Assembly: GCA_002371625.1 (NCBI GenBank)
Contig: DFFV01000108.1
Coordinates: 1 to 14,798, forward strand
Reading direction: 5' to 3'
Origin: Ruminococcus sp. UBA3767
Lineage (GTDB): Bacteria; Bacillota; Clostridia; Oscillospirales; Ruminococcaceae
DNA length: 14,798 nt
The notes under the pieces are model-generated. The model was given only the letters and a program-made list of their open reading frames with translations, ran no database searches and was not told the origin of the DNA. A program made the position numbers and the translations under genes. Within the stretch, counting starts at the first letter, position 1; each line of letters begins with the position of its first letter. Positions 1-3,898 of the stretch are shown here, piece by piece.

Positions 1-325
1 CTTCGAGCATATCATATATCTCCATTTTAAGCTCTTTGCCTGTCGCTTTTTCGCAGCTTGTCTGCATACTTGCACGGGCAGCATACAACCAGCAGGTACC
101 TGCCTGCTGCATGGGCGTTTTGAATAATTTGAGTTCTTCGGCGAGGTTATAGTAGACGTCAGCGCCGTGAACATAGTCATATTTCGGTGCAGCTTCAGGC
201 GACGAGTCGGCTGCCGATGAGCTTTCCGCCGATGATGAGTCTGTCTGCGAGCTGCTGCCTGCGCAGGCGGTCATAGATGCGGCAAGGCAGATTGCTGTGA
301 GCGCTGAAAGAATACGCTTTTTCAT
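1..325 (-). CDS. Lipoprotein with papain-like (C1) cysteine peptidase motif, 5' part only
   Basis: The gene runs off the left edge, so only the first 108 codons are present. The ATG at 323-325 follows a GGGGAGG SD. The start is a lipoprotein signal: basic MKKR, a hydrophobic stretch, then a lipobox MTAC with the lipidated Cys at residue 22 or nearby. A Ser/Ala-rich linker covers about residues 23-47. Around residues 70-86 the segment QQAGTCWLYAARAS resembles the catalytic Cys-Trp site of C1-family peptidases, with the nucleophile candidate about residue 78. In papain the oxyanion Gln lies six residues before the Cys; here the nearest Gln residues lie five and four before, so the loop is one residue shorter. 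The His and Asn of the triad would be off the window. Likely a surface-anchored protease or an inactive relative; the peptidase call is moderate, the lipoprotein call strong. Confidence 0.65.
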   Translation of the reverse strand, partial: MKKRILSALTAICLAASMTACAGSSSQTDSSSAESSSAADSSPEAAPKYDYVHGADVYYNLAEELKLFKTPMQQAGTCWLYAARASMQTSCEKATGKELKMEIYDMLE

Positions 326-575
326 TATTTATCCTCCCCTGTATTTGTATACAAAAGAACTATATCGCAAGATCTGTATGGATTTAATATATCATATCAA
401 GGCGCTCTTGTCCAGACTTTTTATGCTCTCTTTGTCAGGGGTGCACAGGAGCAGGCTGCACAGGAAATGGTCGAAAAGAACGGCTGTGTCAGCGGTGACT
501 TGCATTTCCAATGTGTTTCAAGTTGAGTTTTTGATTTATCATCATTCAATTACAAACGACCGGATTGCTTTTGTT

Positions 576-2015
576 CTAATGCACAACAGTATAATACTTC
601 TGGTACTTGCTTTTGGGCTTGTCGGGAATAGTCAGGGCAAGCAAGCCTTCATTCACCATTGGTTTTATATACTTATCCATAACATATGCTATCGTCATTC
701 TTCCGCTGAAAAGCTGCTCTATCTCGCTTCTGCTTCGTGGGGTTTTACAGAACCGCAGTATTTCTTTTTGATCAGGATCAATACTATCGTTAGCTTTTAC
801 AGTGTTATAAAGTGTTACCCTGAACACTCCTGCGTCACTTTCAAATTTCGGCGCAGGCAGACCATATTCCTGCATTGCATTTATTATCGTCGGGATGCCG
901 CTGTAACGATTCTCTGTTTCTCCAAGGATCTCCATAGCATTTGCGATCATAGGATTTCTTGTATCAGCAGATACCTTTCCAAGCCTGTCAAGTGTCATTC
1001 TCCCGTAAAGTCCGCCCGGGTTTTCTATTTCAAATCTGTCGCTGAACATACGGATAGTGATAGGTGTACTGTCGGTATGGATGCTGTAATCTCTGTGAAT
1101 AAGAGCATTGAGTATCAGCTCTCTGATCGCTATAACGGGATATTGCGTGCGGTCTTTCCTTTTTCCTGTATCGGGGTCGATTATCGTAGCGGTCTTCATA
1201 TTGTTTCGTACAAACATCAATGCGTCATTCAACATCTGTACCAGCGTGCCGTCAAGTTTTTTGTTATCAATGAACCTTTCGCCCACGCTGCCCGTACTGC
1301 TTATCTCTGTCCCCGGAACAGAAACAGCTGTTATACAAAGCTGAGGAAAGAACGCCTGCGGATATTTTGAAAACATCATTACTCCCGCAAGTGTAGGTTT
1401 ATCTGAATCTGTAAAGCCTTGCAGCCTGCACAATTCTTCAGTTGAAAGTTCGGCAAGGTTGGGTTTTTTATTCCTTACCAAGTCAATAAAAAAGTCAAAG
1501 CTCTTGGTTTTTATATCGCTAAGCACTGCCCTTTCGCTGATACGAAGTTCGTCCTGTATCTTCTTTCGGAATGCCTCATAGCTGTACACTTCATACTCGG
1601 TCATCAGCCTGTCTGCATCGCCCGACCGTATATATGAACCCCTGAGCCTTCCGGCACCACTGTAAAAGCACGGCTTATCTGCGTTGTCGATTTCCTGTAT
1701 CTCGGCAGATACGACAGTCTTATCATTTAACTGTGCAGCCGTAAACAGCGGTCTTATCACAGGGGTCATTTCCTGGCATTGAGCCTCAACTCTTTTTATA
1801 AGGTCTGCGGCATCATAAACTCCGCACAAAGCATATCCTTCAGTTTCGTCGATACCGAATATGATAGTGCCTCCGCCCGATTGATTAGAAAAAGAAGAAA
1901 GTGTATCACGAAGCTTCGGACAGCCGTTTTTTGCAGATTTGACTTCTATACGGTTGCTTTCACTGCGAACACGCTGTACGTTTTTTATCATCTCAATAAG
2001 TTCAGATTCAAGCAT
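576..2015 (-). CDS. Schlafen AlbA_2 domain / GHKL ATPase-like / winged-helix protein
   Basis: This 479-residue protein is of the COG2865 type (putative transcriptional regulators with an AlbA_2 domain). Residues about 10-140 form the Schlafen AlbA_2 nucleic-acid-binding domain, with ESNRIEVK (E19, E24) and GGGTIIFGIDETEG (D56). Residues about 290-400 look like a GHKL/HATPase_c_4 module: the N-box-like RELILNALIHRDY (E299, N303) and the G-box-like ENPGGLYG (331-338). Residues about 415-478 look like a winged helix. The ATG at 2013-2015 is set by an AGGAGG SD at 2024-2029. The E-x4-E...D pattern recalls the acidic residues of vertebrate Schlafen tRNases but is common in the family, so nuclease activity is not shown. 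It lies about 380 bp downstream of a tRNA cluster on the same strand but has its own consensus promoter. Physiological role unknown. Confidence 0.9.
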   Translation of the reverse strand: MLESELIEMIKNVQRVRSESNRIEVKSAKNGCPKLRDTLSSFSNQSGGGTIIFGIDETEGYALCGVYDAADLIKRVEAQCQEMTPVIRPLFTAAQLNDKTVVSAEIQEIDNADKPCFYSGAGRLRGSYIRSGDADRLMTEYEVYSYEAFRKKIQDELRISERAVLSDIKTKSFDFFIDLVRNKKPNLAELSTEELCRLQGFTDSDKPTLAGVMMFSKYPQAFFPQLCITAVSVPGTEISSTGSVGERFIDNKKLDGTLVQMLNDALMFVRNNMKTATIIDPDTGKRKDRTQYPVIAIRELILNALIHRDYSIHTDSTPITIRMFSDRFEIENPGGLYGRMTLDRLGKVSADTRNPMIANAMEILGETENRYSGIPTIINAMQEYGLPAPKFESDAGVFRVTLYNTVKANDSIDPDQKEILRFCKTPRSRSEIEQLFSGRMTIAYVMDKYIKPMVNEGLLALTIPDKPKSKYQKYYTVVH

Positions 2016-2035
2016 TATTCTCGCCTCCTGATTAG

Positions 2036-2064
2036 ATTATACACATTTTATTAGAAATTGTCAA
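2036..2064 (-). promoter_or_regulatory. Consensus sigma-A promoter of the AlbA_2 gene
   Basis: On the minus strand TTGACA (2059-2064) and TATAAT (2036-2041) are separated by exactly 17 bp; both hexamers match the consensus. Transcription should start near 2029-2030, which would leave only about 15 nt of leader with the AGGAGG SD almost at the 5' end. The spacer contains a copy of the TCTAATAAAA decamer that is repeated upstream, so repressor binding would occlude RNA polymerase. Confidence 0.85.
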
Positions 2065-2153
2065 TAAGAAATTCTAATAAAATAACAGTATTTCTTATAA
2101 AATTCCAATAAAATTAGTTTTTGTCTAATAAAACGAAAAATTGTCTTGTAAAA
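2046..2153. repeat. Array of phased TCTAATAAAA decamers upstream of the AlbA_2 gene
   Basis: Plus-strand copies are TCTAATAAAA (2073-2082), TCTTATAAAA (2093-2102), TCCAATAAAA (2104-2113), TCTAATAAAA (2124-2133) and TCTTGTAAAA (2144-2153). A weaker TCAATAAGAA lies at 2061-2070 and an inverted exact copy (TTTTATTAGA) at 2046-2055 inside the promoter spacer. Start-to-start distances are 20, 11, 20 and 20 bp, so the copies face one side of the helix. This suggests a cooperative operator array; an A-tract bend or UP-element role is the alternative. The gene product, with a winged helix, is a natural autoregulator candidate. Confidence 0.6.
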
Positions 2154-2391
2154 TTATTGAGATACTTATCCTCTATTATCAGATTTTTTATCAAAAGCAG
2201 CTGATTTTAAGGAAATTTGCCCGGGTTTCAGGTTTTTATCATAAAAGCTTTCCTTTGAAACCTTGGAAATAAAACCTTCCGTTTATTCGTTAAATCTCTG
2301 TGGCTGTTCAATAAGGGGCATCACCCCGTTATTCAAGCACGAGCGGACGTTAGCCGAGTGCGTATTGCGCTTCCGCCGATCCTGCGTATGA
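2154..2391. other. Intergenic stretch between the operator array and tRNA-Glu
   Basis: No gene is supported here. Two inverted repeats are visible. The first is AATAAGGGG/CCCC(G)TTATT (2310-2333), which could fold at the 3' end of the tRNA transcript on the minus strand but lacks a T-tract in that direction. The second is GGTTTC...GAAACC, between about 2224 and 2262, with a long loop. A GCGGA/TCCGC pair at 2343-2376 lies directly downstream of tRNA-Glu. How the tRNA transcript ends is therefore not settled. Confidence 0.4.
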
Positions 2392-2464
2392 TGATCGCAG
2401 CGGGGCTCGAACCCACATTACAAGATTGAAGGTCTTGTGTCCTGACCGTTTAGACGATGCGACC
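2392..2464 (-). tRNA. tRNA-Glu(TTC), unusual C33
   Basis: The cloverleaf is complete. The acceptor GGTCGCA pairs with TGCGATC (one G-T), followed by discriminator A. The D arm is GTCTAAACGGTCAGGAC, the anticodon stem CAAGA/TCTTG with loop CCTTCAA, and the T arm GTGGG-TTCGAGC-CCCGC. Anticodon TTC gives Glu. The nucleotide before the anticodon is C, whereas U33 is nearly universal in elongator tRNAs. CCA is not encoded. It is the last tRNA of the cluster, 4 nt after tRNA-Tyr. It may be functional, weakened or a pseudo-tRNA. Confidence 0.8.
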
Positions 2465-2468
2465 ATAT

Positions 2469-2560
2469 TGGTGGGCAAGGCAGGAATCGAACCTGCGATG
2501 TTTACCGCAAGGGTGACAGATTTACAGTCTGCTGCGTTCGCCAGCTGCGCATACTTGCCC
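2469..2560 (-). tRNA. tRNA-Tyr(GTA) with encoded CCA
   Basis: The acceptor GGGCAAG pairs perfectly with CTTGCCC, followed by A73 and an encoded CCA (2469-2471). The anticodon stem is GCAGA/TCTGT with loop CTGTAAA, giving GTA (Tyr). The T arm is GCAGG-TTCGATT-CCTGC. A long variable region of about 19 nt with a short ACC/GGT stem is present, as expected for bacterial tRNA-Tyr. It is the only canonical-looking tRNA in this cluster. It begins 12 nt after the stop codon of the XRE-type gene, so the two are probably on one transcript. Confidence 0.9.
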
Positions 2561-2572
2561 ATATATCGCCCC

Positions 2573-2797
2573 TCAGACACGAGTGACGATTATTATTTTA
2601 TCTATCGGCACGCCGAACATATCAGCTAAGATGATCATATTGTCGATAGTTGGCACTGCATCTCCGCGCATCCATTTGAAGATAGCCTGCGGGGTATTGA
2701 AGCCGCACCTTGCCTGGACATCTGCTATCTTGAAGCCGCACTGCTTTATCATAGCCTTTATGTTCGTACCTGTTGCTTTCATATCTATTATCGGCAT
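2573..2797 (-). CDS. Small XRE/Cro-type helix-turn-helix protein inside the tRNA cluster
   Basis: A 74-residue single-domain protein. About residues 10-65 read as an HTH of the XRE/Cro class: NIKAMIKQCGFKIADVQ, then GFNTPQAIFKWMRG as recognition-helix region, then VPTIDNMIILADMFGV. An AAAGGAG SD lies 9 nt before the ATG (2795-2797). It lies between tRNA-Leu(TAA), 52 bp upstream, and tRNA-Tyr, 12 bp downstream, all on the minus strand, with no obvious terminator between. Such proteins bind DNA as small repressors or excisionase-like factors. Its target is not evident; the 19-bp dyads near 3671 and 3806 are candidates. HTH assignment is confident, role unknown. Confidence 0.85.
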   Translation of the reverse strand: MPIIDMKATGTNIKAMIKQCGFKIADVQARCGFNTPQAIFKWMRGDAVPTIDNMIILADMFGVPIDKIIIVTRV

Positions 2798-2849
2798 TTT
2801 TTACATCTCCTTTCGTTGTATAGGTCTCTTGTTCTTTTGCTAACAGCAA

Positions 2850-2922
2850 TGCTCTCGGTGAGATTTGAACTCACACTATGCGGATTTTAAGTCCGCTGCC
2901 TCTGCCGTTGGGCTACGGGAGC
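2850..2922 (-). tRNA. tRNA-Leu(TAA), class I body with short variable loop
   Basis: The acceptor GCTCCCG pairs with CGAGAGC with one C-A mismatch at 5-68; the discriminator is A. The D arm is GCCC-AACGGCAGA-GGC. The anticodon stem GCGGA/TCCGC is perfect with loop CTTAAAA, giving anticodon TAA (Leu, UUA). The T arm is GTGAG-TTCAAAT-CTCAC. The variable loop is only ATAGT, whereas bacterial tRNA-Leu normally has a long variable arm. No CCA is encoded. The leucine anticodon-loop signature argues for Leu identity, but charging is unproven. Confidence 0.75.
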
Positions 2923-2925
2923 GTG

Positions 2926-2939
2926 GTACGCGCGCGTAC
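2926..2939. repeat. Perfect 14-bp palindrome between two tRNAs
   Basis: GTACGCGCGCGTAC is fully self-complementary and fills almost the whole 17-bp gap between tRNA-Leu(CAA) and tRNA-Leu(TAA). As RNA it could form a short stem that marks a processing point between the two tRNAs. As DNA it is a protein-binding or alternating purine-pyrimidine candidate. Confidence 0.5.
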
Positions 2940-3013
2940 TGCAGGATAAGGGAGTCGAACCCTTAACGGACAGTTTTTGAAGCTGCTGCGTCTTCCTGTT
3001 GCGCCAATCCTGC
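2940..3013 (-). tRNA. tRNA-Leu(CAA), short variable loop
   Basis: The acceptor GCAGGAT pairs perfectly with ATCCTGC, followed by discriminator A. The D arm (GCGC...CGC) has the TGGCG-AA start typical of leucine tRNAs. The T arm is AAGGG-TTCGACT-CCCTT. The anticodon arm is GCAGC/ACTGT around loop TTCAAAA, giving CAA (Leu, UUG). It has a C-A mismatch at 31-39 and a G-T pair, so it is weaker than usual. Shifting the loop by one would read TCA, but the stem then fails. The variable loop is only CCGTT. No CCA is encoded. Confidence 0.7.
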
Positions 3014-3017
3014 GTAG

Positions 3018-3091
3018 TATCCGTGGAGAGATTCGAACTCTCAGAACCTTGGTTCTTAGCCAAGTATGTATGCCAGTTCCATCACACGGAC
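3018..3091 (-). tRNA. tRNA-Leu(AAG), short variable loop
   Basis: The acceptor GTCCGTG pairs with CACGGAT (G-T at 1-72), discriminator A. The D arm is ATGG...CAT with the leucine-like G13/A22 non-pair. The anticodon stem CTTGG/CCAAG is perfect with loop CTAAGAA, giving AAG (Leu). The T arm is GAGAG-TTCGAAT-CTCTC. The variable loop is GTTCT, 5 nt only. It ends 4 nt before tRNA-Leu(CAA). It is a close duplicate of the tRNA-Leu(CAG) next to it. Confidence 0.78.
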
Positions 3092-3108
3092 AAATATCAA
3101 ATGTGCAA

Positions 3109-3183
3109 TACCCGTGGGGAGATTCGAACTCCCACAACCTTGTGTCTGAGACAAGTATGTATACCAAATTCCATCACACGGGC
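3109..3183 (-). tRNA. tRNA-Leu(CAG), short variable loop
   Basis: The acceptor GCCCGTG pairs with CACGGGT (G-T at 1-72), discriminator A. The D arm is ATGG...CAT with GG in the loop. The anticodon stem CTTGT/ACAAG encloses CTCAGAC, giving CAG (Leu, CUG). The T arm is GGGAG-TTCGAAT-CTCCC. The variable loop is GTTGT. It is the first tRNA of the cluster. Its flank TTTGATATTT recurs before tRNA-Leu(AAG), which marks a tandem duplication. No clear promoter lies between it and the terminator at 3296. Confidence 0.78.
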
Positions 3184-3256
3184 AAATATCAAAGTCAAGC
3201 CCGCCGTCAATCGAAGCCTCTGCCTGAACAAAGGCTTTCCAAAGGCGGACAAGCGT

Positions 3257-3285
3257 GGTGCACGCTGTGCACCCATCACACGGGC
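3257..3285 (-). other. tRNA 5'-end fragment plus dyad upstream of the tRNA cluster
   Basis: On the minus strand 3273-3285 is GCCCGTGTGATGG, identical to the first 13 nt of tRNA-Leu(CAG). It runs directly into a 7-bp-arm dyad, GGTGCAC-AGC-GTGCACC (3257-3273). A full cloverleaf cannot be drawn: there is no matching anticodon or T arm. This looks like a relic of a third copy of the duplicated tRNA unit; a structured leader element is the alternative. Confidence 0.5.
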
Positions 3286-3295
3286 AAAATGGGCA

Positions 3296-3329
3296 TAAAA
3301 ATACACCGCCTGCTTTGTACAGACGGTGT
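3296..3329 (-). terminator. Intrinsic terminator between the leader ORF and the tRNA cluster
   Basis: On the minus strand ACACCGTCTG (3329-3320) pairs with CAGGCGGTGT (3312-3303), a 10-bp stem with one G-T and a 7-nt loop, followed by ATTTTTAT. It begins about 31 nt after the stop of the 41-codon ORF and lies 113 nt before the first tRNA. The sense segments GACG (3362-3359) and GTGT (3351-3348) could pair with the ascending arm (ACACCGTC) across a 7-nt bulge as a weak antiterminator. Confidence 0.85.
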
Positions 3330-3360
3330 TATGCGTTATAAGGATGAACACCTCAAAGCG

Positions 3361-3486
3361 TCACCTGAACGTTTGTCCACTATCATCTGTACGCAGCACA
3401 ATAAGAGCCTCTTCGTTTTCGAGGACGAGAACGAGACCCAGATACAACTCACTATACAGATTTGTAAAAATAGCAGACCTGTTCAT
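3361..3486 (-). CDS. 41-aa Leu/Tyr/Glu-rich ORF, candidate attenuator leader peptide
   Basis: The ATG (3484-3486) follows an AAAGGAG SD and a good promoter; the stop TGA at 3361-3363 precedes a strong terminator. The product starts MNRSAIFTN. Residues 10-31 contain eight Leu, two Tyr and four Glu out of 22. Leu codons are CTG x3, CTC x3, CTT and TTG. The genes beyond the terminator are tRNAs for Leu (four), Tyr and Glu, so the composition matches the classical logic of ribosome-stalling attenuation. I do not recognise a protein family. It could instead be an independent small protein. The gene being real is well supported by promoter, SD and terminator; the leader role is inference. Confidence 0.65.
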   Translation of the reverse strand: MNRSAIFTNLYSELYLGLVLVLENEEALIVLRTDDSGQTFR

Positions 3487-3518
3487 TTTCAGGCAACTCC
3501 TTTCGTAATGTTTTCTAC

Positions 3519-3547
3519 AGTATAACACATGTTTGTGATAATTTCAA
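3519..3547 (-). promoter_or_regulatory. Promoter of the 41-aa ORF (and probably of the tRNA cluster)
   Basis: On the minus strand TTGAAA (3542-3547) and TATACT (3519-3524) are spaced by 17 bp. Transcription would start near 3512, about 26 nt before the ATG at 3486. No comparable promoter was found between the downstream terminator and the first tRNA, which makes read-through from here the simplest way to express the tRNAs. Confidence 0.75.
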
Positions 3548-3670
3548 GTAAACTGTGGGTATATTCTTTGATTTGGTGCGAGCACTCGTCATTGTGTGGT
3601 AAAGCTTGTATTTTTCTTAGGGGCATTCTGCATTTTGCTATCCTTACTATAGTATCAGTTTGTTTCTGAC
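3548..3670. other. Intergenic DNA without a supported gene
   Basis: This stretch separates the minus-strand leader promoter from the plus-strand operon. The only signal is a TATAGT at 3648-3653 on the plus strand, which could be a -10 box; no matching -35 is visible. Confidence 0.3.
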
Positions 3671-3689
3671 CATGAACTTTCAGTTCATG
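3671..3689. promoter_or_regulatory. 19-bp dyad, distal operator copy
   Basis: CATGAACT-TTC-AGTTCATG has perfect 8-bp arms. A second 19-bp dyad with the same CATGAACT left arm lies at 3806-3824, overlapping the promoter of the downstream genes. The copies are 135 bp apart centre to centre. Confidence 0.6.
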
Positions 3690-3694
3690 CTTGT

Positions 3695-3726
3695 AAAGCC
3701 CGCAGAATCGGGCTTTTCTTTGTTTT
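3695..3726 (+). terminator. Intrinsic terminator on the plus strand
   Basis: AAAGCCCG (3695-3702) pairs with CGGGCTTT (3709-3716), followed by TTCTTTGTTTT. No plus-strand gene precedes it. It may end a short untranslated transcript that begins near 3660, or insulate the operon that follows. Confidence 0.7.
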
Positions 3727-3805
3727 AGGAGCGTATTTTTATATGTTTTTATCGGTTTTTTCAGCATAAATCGCTCGGAAGCAGCGTGTTTTCGGCGTTT
3801 TGGAG

Positions 3806-3824
3806 CATGAACTCAAAATTCATG
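3806..3824. promoter_or_regulatory. 19-bp dyad, proximal operator copy
   Basis: CATGAACTCAAAATTCATG is an imperfect version of the dyad at 3671-3689. It overlaps the first bases of the candidate -35 box (3823-3828) of the plus-strand operon, a position typical for repression. One of the two small DNA-binding proteins encoded just downstream, or the XRE-type protein at 2573, could be the ligand. Confidence 0.55.
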
Positions 3825-3851
3825 GTCAACGACTTTGGAGTCTGCTATAAT
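3823..3851 (+). promoter_or_regulatory. Promoter of the RHH/XRE pair
   Basis: A perfect TATAAT (3846-3851) lies 17 bp after TGGTCA (3823-3828), a weak -35 box. The weak -35 together with the overlapping dyad suggests regulated expression. Confidence 0.6.
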
Positions 3852-3898
3852 ATAAACAAAGAAGCAAACCAACCGAAAAAACACAGGAGGTAAAATCA

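Noticed and set aside
297..1370. Long plus-strand open frame of 357 codons
   Set aside because: It overlaps the well-supported AlbA_2 gene on the other strand, has no SD, and its translation is a Cys/His/Tyr-rich composition typical of an antisense shadow.
2350..2580. Minus-strand open frame of 76 codons
   Set aside because: It covers tRNA-Tyr and tRNA-Glu, which have full cloverleafs.
2940..3013. Reading the anticodon as TCA (stop-codon or selenocysteine tRNA)
   Set aside because: Shifting the loop by one nucleotide to get TCA breaks the anticodon stem; CAA with one stem mismatch fits better, and there is no Sec-type long arm.
3021..3183. Possible CRISPR-like or direct repeat array
   Set aside because: The repetition is two duplicated tRNA-Leu genes; there are no regular repeats and spacers, and no cas genes.
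2977..3525. Plus-strand open frames over the tRNA cluster
   Set aside because: They are translations of the reverse complement of tRNA genes and of the leader region.
3489..3767. Minus-strand open frame of 92 codons
   Set aside because: It crosses a plus-strand terminator, a perfect dyad and the promoter of the 41-codon ORF; no SD.
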